DNA of 64,000 nt, from assembly GCA_947683625.1 (NCBI GenBank), contig CANTUR010000009.1:1935501-1999500 (forward strand). Direction: 5' to 3'. The stretch comes from Mallotus nudiflorus (taxonomy: Eukaryota; Streptophyta; Magnoliopsida; Malpighiales; Euphorbiaceae). The translations under genes and the position numbers were made by a program. This document shows, piece after piece, positions 9,782-22,869 of this stretch. The notes below the pieces were generated by a model. The model made no database searches. It was not told where the DNA came from and saw only the letters and a program-made list of their open reading frames with translations. Within the stretch, counting starts at the first letter, position 1; each line of letters begins with the position of its first letter.

Positions 9782-11142
9782 TACATTATTGTAGACTATT
9801 ATGAAATATTGTATATTTTTAAGGAATAAGCACAATTTAGGCATTCATATTTTATATTTTGTACACTTGTATTATTTTTGAAAATTTTTTTATATAATAT
9901 TAAATTATAATGAAAATTATTTCATATAAATCTTATGATCAATTTAATCAAATGATTATTTAAAAAAAAAGTATAAAATTATTTTGAATTCATAATAAAA
10001 TTAAAAATACATTTAAATTTAATATGATTTTAGTATTAAAAATTTATATTATTTTCAAATTCAAGAATATATTTTTTACAAAATTTATTAAAATAGTATT
10101 AAAGTGTAAAAAATATAAAACATAAGTTACTTAAATATTGAAAAAATTATAGAATTGATTTTGCTAAAGTGTAAAATTATAAAGATCAAAATTGTACTTA
10201 TCCATATTTTTAATTATGAATATGATATAATGAATCGCAAGTATTGTAGCTGACGGAATCGAGTATTTGGTGGAATAGGACATGTTGTTCATATTGTATT
10301 ATTATGACGAAATCTTAATAAATTAATTATTATAAACACGATAAATGTTATGTTAATTTTAATTAAATCAATTGGAAGAATGCTAGAAAAAATTCATTAA
10401 ATATGTCCAATTAAAATTAAAGAAAACTAAATAAATTATTAATTAAATTATTAATTAAATTGTGCAAATTAATTTTGGACATTGATTCTAAAACTGCATG
10501 TGATAGATGTACTAAATTAAATAGAATGAAAAAATACGTAAATTGATCCTTTATCTCTCATTATGTCACAATTTAAAATTTCGTCCAAAATTTGTGAAAA
10601 AAGATACAAGGGTTAAGAAAGACAAACTAATTTTTCTCATGGATGGCTTCATCCATGAATAAGATTTTCATCATATTTATTTTATTGTATTATGAAATTA
10701 TTTAATTTTAAAAATATATAGGACTAATTATTATAATGTCATGTTATGATTAAAAACTAATACTCAGAATGAGATTGTTATGCTACAAACTAAGTTTCTC
10801 CATCAACAAGAAGTTCATAAAGATCATCAAATGAAACTGTAATCATCTGAATTATATAACAATTAGCCTGTAGGCAGATATAAGATTGACAAGCATAGCA
10901 TTAATGAAATTGTCCTCAATAACTAGTGAGAATAAGGCATTCAACTGATCATAAATTAACTTAGCTATTTTAATTATGGTGTTAAGGGTAGAACTTGCAT
11001 TTTCTAATAAACAATTAGTCGGTGTTAATTTTAGGTGAAAGAAAGGAAAAACATTAGGATAGTAGTATTTTGGAGGAAGAAGAGATTTGAGACTGTTTTT
11101 AAAAACACCATTGAAAGACATTATGGTAAACTAAAAAAGGAA
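9782..11142. other. AT-rich intergenic DNA without recognised gene
   Basis: The minus-strand frame at 10852-11121 gives an 89-residue protein of ordinary composition, but I recognise no family and see no splice or promoter support. The rest is AT-rich. Confidence 0.45.
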
Positions 11143-12345
11143 GGCATAACCCATATTGAAAACTCTAAACTTATTAAGTTTTTAACTTTAGGTTTTTAAA
11201 GTTTTATTTTATATATGTAGGTCTTTAAATTTTACGAGTTTAAAATTTTAAATTATTATATCAATTTTTTAACAAAAATTATTTTCTTTTGGTCTCTAAA
11301 GTTTTATTTTTTTTTTAACATTCATGCAAATTTTTTACCTTTTAACATTTATATCACTTTTAAAATTTTTTCACCGATAAAAAATAAATTTAATTAGTTT
11401 AGTTTCTAATATTTTAAATTAAAACATAAATCTATATACATTTTAAAATAATTTTAATTTTTTTAATAAATTTATTTATTTTAATTTCTAATATTTTAAA
11501 TTAAAACATAAATTTATATACATTTTTAAACAATTTTAATTTTTTTAAAAAAATTTAAAATTTTAAAAATAAATAAACAAATTGACATTAAGATAAAAAA
11601 AAATTATAGTAAAACTACTATTTTGCAGAATATAATATTATGATGAAAAAGAACATCATAATTAAAAACGGATTATGATAAAAAATATTTTATAATTCTT
11701 CAAAATTTAAATTTTATATTTTTAATACATTTTTCTAGTTTTCTATACAAAATTTTAATTAAATTATTGAAAATAATTTTTTATAATATAACTTTTATAA
11801 ATAGTGAATATCAATACATGTATATACATTACCACAAAACGGTGATAGATTTTTCAACCAACTCAAACTTTTTATAACCATTATCTTAATCTTCATTTTT
11901 TTATTATGCTTTTTGGGTACATGAAAAAAATTTATATTATAAAAATTTATTCACAATAATTTAAGATATTATGAAAAAATTAGTATTATTATATATATAT
12001 TTTATAAATTTAGCATTATAGCATTAACATTTTTTTTATTTTTAAAATTTAAAATTGTTTAAATATGTATATAATGATTTAACGTATTAGAAATTTAAAT
12101 AAGTAAATTTATTTTTTACCAGTAAAAAAATTTAAAAGTGATATAAATGTTAAAAAGTAATAAATGGTATGAATGTTAAAAATATAAAACTTCAGGGATC
12201 AAAAGGAAATAATTGTGTTAAAAATTAATAGAAGGGTTTACAATTTTAAATTTGTGAAGTTTAAGAACCTAAATATATAAAATGAAATTTTATGAGCCTA
12301 CAACTAAAAGCTAATAAATTTAGGGGTTTTAGAATGAATTTTGCC
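11143..12345. mobile_element. Mutator-like MITE with long terminal inverted repeats and 9 bp TSD
   Basis: The left arm from 11143 (GGCATAACCCATATTGAAAA) and the reverse complement of the right arm ending 12345 (GGCAAAATTCATTCTAAAAC) align over about 330 bp, enclosing about 550 bp of AT-rich DNA. The flanking nonamers AAAAAGGAA (11134-11142) and AAAAAGAAA (12346-12354) match at 8 of 9 bases. Long TIRs with a 9 bp duplication are characteristic of Mutator-like elements. There is no transposase ORF. The left arm carries an internal direct duplication of about 75 bp (about 11395-11470 and 11472-11545). A purine-rich flank makes a chance nonamer match easier, so the TSD is suggestive rather than proven. 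Confidence 0.75.
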
Positions 12346-12691
12346 AAAAAGAAAAGAAGAAAGTTGTTGGGCTTGATGATATCTTTTTTTGAACAACAAG
12401 AAAAGTATTAATAAATTTTGGGTAAGCTACAAGGAAAAAAGCAAATATTTTGCAATATAAAAAAAAAATAGCATCACAAATCATAGTAAATAATATTTGC
12501 TCTAGAAAGATACTTCATGAAAAAAAAATTGAAGAAGATAACAATAAAAAGAAAAATATAAAAGTCATAAATACACTGGTATCTCAATATCACCTCAAGA
12601 AGATTTGCATTTTGACAAATGAGAAAGTCAAATTTTGATATGAAGGAACTTCAGTTTCAAATGGTAAGCTGAAAAAGTAATATAATATCTT
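12346..12691. other. Intergenic, no feature recognised
   Basis: A-rich. The plus frame at 12450-12638 is a low-complexity K/I/N-rich ORF typical of AT-rich DNA. Confidence 0.4.
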
Positions 12692-13232
12692 AGGGTATCA
12701 AAATGGATTAATGAATCGTATTCGTGTCGGGTTAAGCTATTTTAGTGACATGATTAGGGTAACATAACCCATTTATTAATCGTATCAAATATTTCAACTA
12801 TAATATGATATGAAAATTAAATGAGTTACACGAACACGATACGTGCAACTCATTTATTTAAATGGGTTAATCATATCATAAAATCAATACGACTCATTTA
12901 ACTTGTATAACATTTATAATATATAAAAATACTATTTTCATAAAAAATTTAAAATAGTGTCTAAAATTTAACGATTTACAAAATACAATTATAAAAATAA
13001 TATTTTTTTTGAAAAAACTTGCAATAAATCGCTATTTTATTATTTAAAATCATAAAAAAATTAAATAGATTTTTAATGGGTCGTGTTAACATGATATGTA
13101 TAACAAAACGGATTGTAAACGAGTTCACAATGAAATGATTAAACTTTGTCATAAATAGGTTGACCCATTTCTGACATGAATCCATGTTAGGCGAATAGTA
13201 TTCACGTGTCATAATCTATTTTTTCACCTCCT
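12692..13232. mobile_element. hAT-like MITE, copy 1
   Basis: Begins AGGGTATCAAAATGG and ends near TTTTTTCACCTCCT, an imperfect inverted terminus. Flanking octamers AATATCTT and AATATCAT differ at one base, as expected for an old hAT 8 bp duplication. Internal text aligns along its length with 14918-15520, including AACTTGTATAACATTTATAA and AAAAAACTTGCAATAAAT. Non-coding. Confidence 0.7.
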
Positions 13233-13765
13233 AATATCATGTAATTGAATTTAATTAGGGGTGGATTGTTAAAAAAAAGGACATTGTGGGTTTCTTAAAA
13301 TTAACAAGGCAAGTAAAATCATGAGTAATTTCTTCAACAATTTCTTTTGAAATTAATTTTTCTTTAGAGAAGATAAAGTGGAGACTATTTTCCTTCTGCA
13401 GCAACAGATGCAAATTGTCATGCAGAAGTTGAAAATGATGAGTGCAAATGCTACCAATTTGAACATAAGAGTAAGGATGAAGGAACGAGAACAAATAGAA
13501 ATTTGAAAAATTTAGAGCAATCCAACAACAGTAGCAATAGGGGAAACAAGTTAAAAGCCCATAGGAAACAAAGCAAAAACTTTTCAAACATTAAGAAAAA
13601 TAAATAAAGAAGTAGAAGGAGGAGGAGAAGTAACCTTAATTAGCTTCATTGTGTCTGAAATTTTACAATACTAAAAGCTTCTAATAAGACTTGAATTTTA
13701 TATATCTTGAGAATGCAAAATAATTGGACTTTTTTAAAAGGACTAACAATATCATCAAAACTAAG
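13233..13765. other. Intergenic, no supported gene
   Basis: A 110-residue minus-strand frame (13255-13587) has an aromatic/Cys-rich start but no recognised family, and I found no splice context for it. Confidence 0.4.
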
Positions 13766-14806
13766 AGGTGTACACAATTCGGTTTGGTTTAGAGAATGCA
13801 ATTGCCAAAATTGCTCTAGAATATCAAAGATTCAAAAATTAAGGCTCTAGAATTGCTCCAAACTTTTGGTTCAGAGATTAAAATTTTTGGTTTAATTCAA
13901 TTCAGAGATCAGTTATTCTCCAAATTAAAATTTTTGGTTTAATTTGGTTTAAAGATCGATTCTTTTCTAATTTAAAAATAAATAAAGATATAATTTAAAT
14001 TGAACTATTGAACTACAAACCATTTCATAAGTTTATCATAAAACTAAATGATTTTTATAGTTTTATTTATCATTATTTTTTACTATAAAAATTTATTAGT
14101 TGAACTATTAAACTACGAATCACTTCATAAGTTTATCATAAAACTAAATGATTTTTATAGTTTTATCTATCATTATCATTATTTTTTACGATAAAAATTT
14201 TATTAAAATTTTTATAATACGCTCTAATATATCATACAATTATTATATTTTTTACGAAAAATTTATATCAATAATATATATCATAAAATAATAATAACAA
14301 TGCCATAACTATTAAAAAAGTATATTATATTACAATTTTATTATTAAAGGTGAGTTTAAATGTTTCAAAATAAATTATACTATAATATTCCGAAATGTTA
14401 TTTACTAATTTAATATTTATTTTTTTTGTTTAACATTATTTGACTAATGATTAAAATTTTTTATTTCAAATAATTAAAATGACATTTTTTAGATTATATA
14501 TTAAATTAGTAGGTCAAATATTAATAAAATGAACATAATTATCGCAAAAATATTTATAATATGATATTAATTTTTATTATATATATGTATATATAACTCT
14601 AATTCTATTAAATTATCGGTTTTAGTTTCGGTTTTTCGGTTTAGTAAAATTTATAGTGGTTTGAGATGGATCTCAATTTGGAGAATTCAAATTCTCTGAA
14701 CTTTTCCTAATATAAAATTTTAAAATAGTTCAATTCAGAGAAAGTTAAATGGTTAACTGAGATTTTTGGTTCCATTTTTTTAGGACGGTTCGGGTTCTCC
14801 AAGACC
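13766..14806. repeat. Degenerate repeat with TTCGGTTTGGTTT words and a 105 bp tandem duplication
   Basis: Starts around GGTGTACACAATTCGGTTTG, text familiar from plant MITE ends, and has related GGTTTAATT/CGGTTT words to about 14795. Inside, about 13995-14098 and 14099-14200 are direct copies sharing TCATAAGTTTATCATAAAAC and TAAATGATTTTTATAG. The outer borders are uncertain. Confidence 0.45.
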
Positions 14807-14917
14807 CATGTTAAGCGCTAATCAAAACATAGTTTATAGAGTTTAAGTTTAACAAAGACATAATTTAATGGCAGCCTCAATGTCACTTCTAACGATAGTG
14901 GTGCTTTATGTCATGTA

Positions 14918-15520
14918 AGGGTATCAAAACGAGTTGGTGGATTGTGTTTGCGTTGTGTAAACTCACTTTGGCAACATGATTAGGATGAACACGAATCATT
15001 TATTAATCGCGTCAAATATTTCAACCCTAACATAACATGAAAATTAAATAAGTTACAAGAACACGACACTTATAACCCTTTTTTTTAAAAATGGGTTGAT
15101 TAGATCATAAAATTCAACATAATCCATTTAACTTGTATAACATTTATAATATGTAAAAATATTATTTTTCATAACAATAAAAATAGTGTATATAATTTAG
15201 TAATTTACATAATACAATTATAAAATTATTATTTTTATGAAAAAACTTGCAATAAATGACTAATTTATTATTTAAAATCATAAAAAAAATTATATGAATT
15301 TTTAATGAGTCGTATTGTGTCAACATGACTTAACATAACACGTATAATTAAATGAGATATAAATAAGTTCACATGTCAATCCATGACACGATTTGGTTAA
15401 ACCTTATTATAAACAAGTTGATCCTTTTCTTACATGAATCCATTTAATCTCAACCATAATTCACTAATTTTGCATGTTAGACGAATTGTGTTCACGTGTC
15501 ATTACTCATTTTGACACCCC
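14918..15520. mobile_element. hAT-like MITE, copy 2
   Basis: Begins AGGGTATCAAAACGAG and ends TCATTTTGACACCCC, giving better preserved inverted ends than copy 1. Full-length similarity to 12692-13232 in the same orientation. No clear 8 bp duplication was seen at this copy. Non-coding. Confidence 0.7.
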
Positions 15521-16714
15521 AACAACATCCTTAGCAAAATAATGGATGTGACATAACCCATTTTGCAAATTCTAAAGAAAACATTGAATAATGCATAAAT
15601 CAAATAAAAAATTTCTCAACAAAAACCATATTTTCTTCTTATTGAATATAGGCATATAAATAAAGTTTTCCTTTCAAATTCAGAAACCTCTCATTAAGGG
15701 AGAGCAAAATTATCACAAAAAAGATAGCAAAGTAGGAATTTAACTTTAAATTTAAATAAACTACAACTTATTCTAAGAAAATAATATAAAATAGATAGAA
15801 AAACATAAAGAAAAGATCAATTTTTAGACAAAAATGACAAGAAATTGGTCTTTAAATTGATGGAGAGGAAGAACATAGAACTAGCAAGAAGACTCTAAGG
15901 AATAAGAGAGAGAGGGAGCGTTTTAATTTGGTAGTCACAACGATAATATTAATTTGATAGAAGCCTCAATCAATATTTAGTTGATAGAGACATTTGAATT
16001 GAACTTAAAGAAATATGGTATAACAGTTATAGATGTAATTATTACATGAGTAATAATTACAAATGTAATAATTAAATTGTTAACCTCATTTAGTAAATAA
16101 AAGAAATGAATAAGTTGTTAACGTGAAATCATTTTAAAAATGATTTTATATAATTAATATAAAATAATAAAAATAAATTAATAAATTATTAAGTTTTTAT
16201 AAGAAACAAAAATTAATTCTAAAAAATTATCATTAAAAAATCTTAAATTGATATATATATTATAAATTTTATTTGTAGCTTATTGATATAAAAAAATAAC
16301 AAAGAAATAATTTACAAGATATGTGACAAAGTAATAAAAAAAATGAAATTTTTTTTTTTTTAATTTTAAGAGAGGATTTTTATTATAGACCTTTAACCTA
16401 TCCCAATTTAGGTTAAAAAAGATATATTAAAATGAACTTAACTATTAAGAGGGTCAATAATTAAAAATGTATATTTTAAAATTATCAAATAAGAGTAAAA
16501 GAGATTAATATATTATAAGAGTAATAATTAATTTTCATAATTCCGATCCAAATGGACCTTAATTTATATAGTATAGTTTTAGGATAGATTAGTTACTCTA
16601 ACTAACATTTGACTAACGTTTGAATACTTAATTATAAACAAAAATCTTCCTATCATATAATTTATGAACTAAATTCAAATACACATACAAAAAATTAATA
16701 ACAAAATATTATTT
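15521..16714. other. AT-rich intergenic DNA without recognised feature
   Basis: No ORF, repeat end or RNA gene was recognised. Confidence 0.4.
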
Positions 16715-16758
16715 TGAGCCTGAGGGGATGTTTGCTGGCAATTTGTCTATGAACAGCT

Positions 16759-19700
16759 TGTCACGACCCAAAACAGGGGCCATGACCGGCGCTAGGGAAC
16801 GGGAATTCTTTCGAATCCGAAACCCGTAGCAAGCCTAAAAATAAAATAAATCATGCAATAATAACAGTAACAATATAATATGCAGCGAAAAATGAAAATC
16901 ATAATATCATAATATTATTCACATCAACTGAATTTAAATCGAATTTCATCTCATAGATATATAATCTTTTTAATATAAATCCAGTTTCAACATAATACAT
17001 CTCTTTAAATAAAATACATGAAATCAAATACTTTAATTCACAACTACTGCAGTGTCTAGATAAAATAAATAAGACTCAAGTAGACAGTTTACATAAAGAA
17101 GCCGGGGCAGAAGAAATCCAGCGTATCGACCTGCTACTAAGGTCTGAGGATGTTGACTCTCCTGAAAAATAGTCAACGGAGGGGAGTCAGACCTCACTGA
17201 GTGAATTACTATAATATATATACATACACACTAAATGATAATGCATACAGTCAATAATATATATATAATATGCATATATACAAGCAATTGCACACAGATG
17301 CAATAAAAATCATTTTTATATATTTTATTGAAAATCACAGTTTATGAAGGATCACATAGAACCCTAGAATATCGCAACCTCGGGAATAGTATTAGACAAC
17401 ACTCTAGCCATACAGGCTCACTTATTCCAAATATATCCACTTAATCCATTTAGACAGCAGACTGGCCCCGAGACACTAAGTCAACCGATCTCCAGCAGTC
17501 TGACTACCAGTGTGATTGGCCCCGAGACACTTGGTCAACCGAGCTCCAGCAATCACACCCACAAATCACATCTCACATATCAATGATCATAATCAAATCA
17601 ATATCCACAATAATTTAGTAATATAGCCTAAAGCTATAGGCGTACCGGTACGTACTCGGTCCTAGTGCTGCCCACTAGGTAGCATGTTCTGTTGATATCC
17701 TTCATTAATAATATAAAACATTCATTCACAAATAAATGATGCATGAATTTAAATAAAACAACAATATAAACTATATATATACTGAAAATATACCAAACGT
17801 AAACCAGGTATATTTCGAGTATATATACGTCAAATAAATCCAGTCAAATCATAAATTAAACTAAAAATATATTTAAAAACATTCTAAATATATTTTATTA
17901 ATAAAACATGTATATAATTTATTATATACCAAAATAAACCAAAAATATACTTAAATACAAATCAAATTATTTATGCATTTTAATCAAAGTAAAACATATA
18001 TTTCTAAATCATGCATCCTAAGCATATATATATAGTATAGTAACTCACCTAGTGCGCTCCACGAGACAGGTTCGACGGGCCTGGTCCACTAGCCCTCGGT
18101 CTCGGCGCAACTAAACAAGAAATAATTAACTGACATCAGAATAAACCTAACAGAAATCCTAGAATTCAATTTAGAGTATTAAACACAGAATCAGAATTTA
18201 GGGTTCAACTGGATATCACGTTTTACGAGAATTTTACCAAAAATCCGACAGAACCTCCCCTGTAAAACGGACATCTCTCTACTCAAAAGAGTAGAGCCGA
18301 CCCTGCAAAGAAACACACTTCGAAAATAAACACCACATCTCATTCACAACCCCTCGGTCGACTCCAGACTACAGTCTACCGACCGGGGTCCACAAACACA
18401 GAAATATTCCAGATATACCAAAAATATCCTTAAATCACAGAAATACATTTTATATGTAGAAATTACATAATTAACCTTAAAACATAGTAAAAACCGATAA
18501 AAACTCATTTTATCTGAAAAACCGTATATTATATATATAATTAAAAATAATTCACGAAAAATAGTTTTAATTAGTTAAAAATACCAAATATTTTGTAGAA
18601 ATCATTTTTATACCTTAAGTAACTATTAAAACCAATTAAATTACATTTTTAGACAGTTTAGGGTAAAATTACCAAAATACCCCTATATATATAAATATAC
18701 CTAAATTACTTCAAAAATTCACCAAAAATCATACAATTATCCAAAATTAATTTTCTCAACATATTTATCAATAATATTAATAACTAAACTCAATTAACTA
18801 ATTAATTTCAAATAAAAACACAATTAACCCTAATTTCTCAAAATCACATAAACTTCAATAATTAAAAATAAATACTTAGAAATTCATAAAAATTCCAAAT
18901 AAATTCCTATAATTCATTTCAACACCTAATTCAACCATAAACTCCAATTTCATAATTTAAATAATTAAATTCCGAAAATTAGAAAATAATATTAAAATAT
19001 TCAAAAATACCCAAAAATCCAAAAAATCTCCAAAAATTCTACAAAAATTCATACATGTAGATTGAGCTACTAGGAACAACATTTGTGAAGGGAGTTTTCA
19101 TGAATCAATCAATTCGAAGCTCAAAAAAATAAAAAACCCTAATAGGCCGAAATTGAAAAATCAAAACCTAAGCAATTCTAGACCAATTCAGCTCAAACCA
19201 AAGCTAGAATCACACTCACCGGAGCTCAAGGAGAAGAAAGAGACCGGCGGTGTCGAAAATGGTGGCCGGAATCGGCGTGATCGATGGTGGATCGATTTTC
19301 GGCTTCTCCGGCCAAAATCGACTTCCAGACCCCGGAAACGGCCTCCTCAGGAGGCGGAATTGATCGGGGAAGACGGTGGCACACCGGACGGCACACCCAC
19401 GGTGAAGAAACGACGTGACAGACGCCCGGACGGCAAGGGGAAGGATCGGGAGGAAGAAGGAGAATCGGGGGCAAATGTGTAATTTTCCAATTCTTGTGTA
19501 ATTTTGACAAATATATGTATATATATATACTTTATACTATATATTAAAATAATATTAAATTACACACATCAAATATACACCACACACATAAAATTTAATA
19601 TTTTAATAATTTATAGTAAATAAAATTAATTAAATAACAATAAAACAAATAAATACTTAATAAAATATTAGGGTAATAATAAATCCTAATTAAATAAATA

Positions 19701-19984
19701 TACACACACAGGCTTTATTTAATAATTTAAAAATACGCATGAGTTCATGCAAGTCCGTAAATACATTTAAAATAATTAATAATACATTGTTTACGTGAAA
19801 ATTTCCCCGAAAATGCAAGTCCCGGGAAAATTTTACGTAAAGCACTGAAAATAATACACAATAATTAAAATAGGTCTAAAATACATATCAACTCGTAAAA
19901 ATATCATGTAATATACAGAAATTATTAACACTGCATATCCCGGTACAGTGTAAAAAAAAAAATTTAAAAACACGGGATATTACA
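16759..19984 (-). mobile_element. Solo LTR A, 3.2 kb, TSD CAGCT
   Basis: Bounded on the plus strand by TGTCACGACCCAAAACAGGG and ACGGGATATTACA, with perfect 5 bp duplications CAGCT at 16754-16758 and 19985-19989. TG...CA ends and a 5 bp TSD identify an LTR-type integration. No gag-pol is present, so it is read as a solo LTR left by recombination. By analogy with elements starting TGTAATATCCC and ending GGGTCGTGACA, its transcription strand is minus. Landmarks shared with copies B and C: a duplicated block GAGCTCCAGCA/CTGGCCCCGAGACACT near 17460-17560 and a GC-rich leader at 19200-19480. A length over 3 kb is unusual for an LTR. Confidence 0.85.
19200..19490 (-). other. GC-rich leader-like segment inside LTR A with a splice-donor consensus
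   Basis: An island of higher GC in AT-rich surroundings. On the presumed sense (minus) strand it follows AT-rich upstream DNA and ends at CTCCG|GTGAGTG (donor GT at 19219-19218). This looks like a transcribed 5' leader. Open frames exist on both strands (19153-19482 plus, 19226-19510 minus), but no family is recognised. B and C have changed the donor dinucleotide. Confidence 0.4.
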
Positions 19985-19989
19985 CAGCT

Positions 19990-20477
19990 CCTCTATTATT
20001 CTTTTGTTTTAATTTTCTTTGTTTAACTAGTTAATTTTTTTTTTCTTTTATTGTGTTTTTGAAGTTCATTTTCGAAAATTTATCTATTCTTTTGGGGTTT
20101 TTAGCTATTCTTTATGACTTATTAGAGAGATTATATGGTGCCGGTTGACGATTATTAGTGATTATTCTTCTGTTTTTTTCAACAAACTCTGATTAGTCTA
20201 TTAATCAATAGATATAAAGAATCCCCCTTTCTCCCTGAGACTTAAAATGGAGAAGTCTATATTATTAAGACTAATAAAGAGTGGTGCTTTATGAAAAGTT
20301 CAAGCGGTGATTTCAAGTTAAGAACTTGCTACAACTTGGTTAGATTTTTTATTTTTTATTTATTTTTTATGTAAGCTATTATGCTATATTGAGATTTATC
20401 TTGTATTCCATTTTGAATCAATATTTTTTTTGGGTGTAATCTTTGCTTCATTAATGAAATTTTATCTTTAAAAAAAA
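19990..20477 (+). mobile_element. LINE 3' end with short poly(A), split by solo LTR A
   Basis: Ends GCTTCATTAATGAAATTTTA followed by TCTTTAAAAAAAAA (to 20477), a typical plant LINE 3' terminus. The text to the left of solo LTR A (about 16715-16758) appears to continue this unit, so the LTR seems to have inserted into an existing LINE tail. No ORF2 remains. Confidence 0.5.
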
Positions 20478-21075
20478 ACTTTATCTTTTTCAGTTGTAAA
20501 TTTATACAATTACTTTTATCTTTGACTTTGATTTATTTATTCGGTTAATAATTTTTAAGCTACAAAATATAACAAAACAATTAAAATAATGACAAAAAGT
20601 TGGAAAAAAACCGAGTACTGTAATACCCTTGCCCAATAAAAAAGAAATCAAAATTTTCCCAAAAGCAAAAGTTGAGAAAGTTGAGCTAAAAGGAACAAGA
20701 ATATGGGAGATATTTGGAATAGTCGTTGGAAGCTGGTTGATAGCTGTTCAGTTTGTAATAATTATAAAATAACGTTGGTTAATTTTTTTAAATGGTAGCT
20801 AATAATGATTGGGACACCTATCATCTATCATTCACATTAGCTTCAATTTGGAGTTTTTCAATTCAAATATAAATACTAAATTATTCTTATATATTTAAAT
20901 ATACTTAATTGTCCTTAACAATTTAAATTAAATTAATGACTATATTTTTATATATTAACTTTTTCCTTCGTAATTTTTTTTAATTTTTATTTCTTTCATA
21001 TTTTGTTAATTAAATTTTCTAAACAATTTCTTAAGATATATAAGTTCATTATATTCATCAATTATATATATATAT
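20478..21075. other. AT-rich intergenic DNA
   Basis: Around 20725-20750 words such as GAAGCTGGTTGATAGCTG resemble the MITE family at 58216-58872 but no ends are clear. No gene. Confidence 0.4.
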
Positions 21076-22730
21076 GTGGGGGGCATCTTCAATTTAATCG
21101 GCCCACAATGAAAACCCAATGATATGAAAGTACGAGTTTGGAATGTAACAAAAGTCCAAAATCTCTTAGAAGTAGACTCGGAAGCCCAAACAACAAGTCA
21201 AAGCCCATGACCCATCGCCTCTTAACCCACTAGGCCCATATCAGACCTAGGTGAAGAGGCGATCGCCTCTTTACCCCGGACATCTGTGAGGTGACACCTC
21301 ATTAAAGAGATGGCACCTCTTCATGCCCACCAACTGCTGCATTAAATGTTATTAATTGCAGTAGTTGGGGCGGACCTGCCCCTGACTTTAGGCGTTTTTA
21401 GATGCCAAAGGAAAGAAAAAAGGGGGAAAAGCAGAGAGGGGAACCATTCTGAAAAAGGAGGGAGCCATTCTGAAAAAGGGGAGAAGAAAGAAAGAGAGAA
21501 AAAAAAAACGTTCTTAAGAAAAGAAAGGAAAAAAGAGAACTTGAAGCTAGGAATCCATTTCTCGAGAAGAATGAAAGTGATTCTTGCATTCAACACTTCG
21601 AAAACGAATCCAACAAGCTCTTAGGGCTTTAGTTAGGAGCATCAAGTAGATCCAAATAAGTGAAAATCCCTATTTTCAAGTTTTGAGCTTATTGTTTTAT
21701 TTGAAACTCCATTTCTTTATTTTACAGCCTTTTATGTGTTTATTGTTTTCTTAGGATTGCATATAAAGTTTAAATATGTGAATTATTAAGTTTTTAGTTT
21801 TTAGTTTATGTTGGTTTGTGTGAATATTTGAGTAGCTTAGGATTTAAGGAACTTGTAACCTTTAGTGTTGTTGTGCCTGTTGAAGAGGAGTCGCCTCTTA
21901 ACCTAGTGGCGATTGCCCCTTCATAAAGGCAATCGCCTCTCGTGCAAAATCTTGTATGATTCTGCTTTGTTTTAGTGTCCTTTTGGTATATTTTTGGTAT
22001 ATGATATATATATTTTGCCCTGTTTTCTTAATGTTGCATGCGAATGCTATACTTTTGAGATTAGTTGAATGATAAATACATGTTTATATGAATCTACATG
22101 CCTATATTTATGTTTATATAATTCGAATTACTTTGCAAATAAAATTGTTTATTTAAATGTGAAACTAACCCTTATTTGTTATAGGTTTTGGTGATTTTTA
22201 ATCATTATGTAATTAGTGAATTAATTAGTTCTTGAGAGGTTTCATTTGTAATAATTGTATAGATTATTGTAATTCCTAATCCCTTCCCCATTTATTTGGA
22301 ATGAATGCTTGTAAATTTGTTCTCATTATTTGATTTGAATGCTAAGGCAATAAATTTGCAAAAGGATTAATGTGCAAACTCAAATCAAATTATCAAATTG
22401 GAAGCTTTTGTAAACCATAATAATAAGGGAATAATTTAATAATCACGGGTAATAAAATATAAAACACAAACAGAGGCCAACCGTAAGGTTGGGTGGACAT
22501 TTAAAGCCCATACCCAGTTTTCGAACTCAAATCTTTGATGACGGCTTTTGTGAACCTCCGTCGAATCCAGTTGTTGTAAAGTGTCTCGATTTTCGTCCGA
22601 GTGGTGACTCCATCTTCTTTTTTGGCCTTAAAGACCCATTTTAATAATCCTAGTGGGTCTTAAGCTCATACGATATCGTGGTCGCCATATACTTGAGTGT
22701 GTGGCCTAAATCTTGTCACCCATAATATAC
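21076..22730 (+). mobile_element. 5'-truncated LTR related to the Tat-like LTR at 1928-3958
   Basis: The same block order as the left-hand LTR: AAGCCCA-type start, GAAGAGGCGATCGCCTC palindromes at 21250-21310 and 21885-21945, a purine-rich tract at 21410-21540, TAATCCCTTCCCCATTTA, then the 3' block AGGCCAACCGTAAGGTTGGG and CCTAGTGGGTCTTAAGCTCA. The 5' end is lost at a short AT tract, and the 3' end runs into a (CA)n microsatellite. Frames at 21342-21624 come from the purine tract and are not genes. Confidence 0.7.
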
Positions 22731-22767
22731 ACACACACACACACACAAGTGTGTGTGTATTATTTTT
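22728..22767. repeat. (AC)n/(GT)n inverted microsatellite
   Basis: A run of AC units is followed directly by AAGTGTGTGTGTAT, so the two halves are complementary and could fold back. Confidence 0.85.
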
Positions 22768-22869
22768 TATATTTAAAAATTATAAATATAAACATATTTA
22801 AAAAAATTAATATGTATAATTGCTATAATTGAACATATAAATAATTGGCAATTAGCAGTAAAGAGATGA

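Noticed and set aside
10852..11121. 89-residue minus-strand ORF next to the Mutator-like MITE
   Set aside because: No recognised family, no splice sites or promoter, and an AT-rich context where such ORFs arise by chance.
19153..19510. Basic ORFs on both strands in the GC-rich part of solo LTR A
   Set aside because: Corresponding parts of copies B and C do not keep the frames; a GC-rich non-coding leader explains the open frames.
21342..21624. Charged K/E-rich and F/S-rich ORFs on both strands
   Set aside because: They come from the purine-rich tract of a truncated LTR, with the same low complexity as 2479-2679 in the related LTR.
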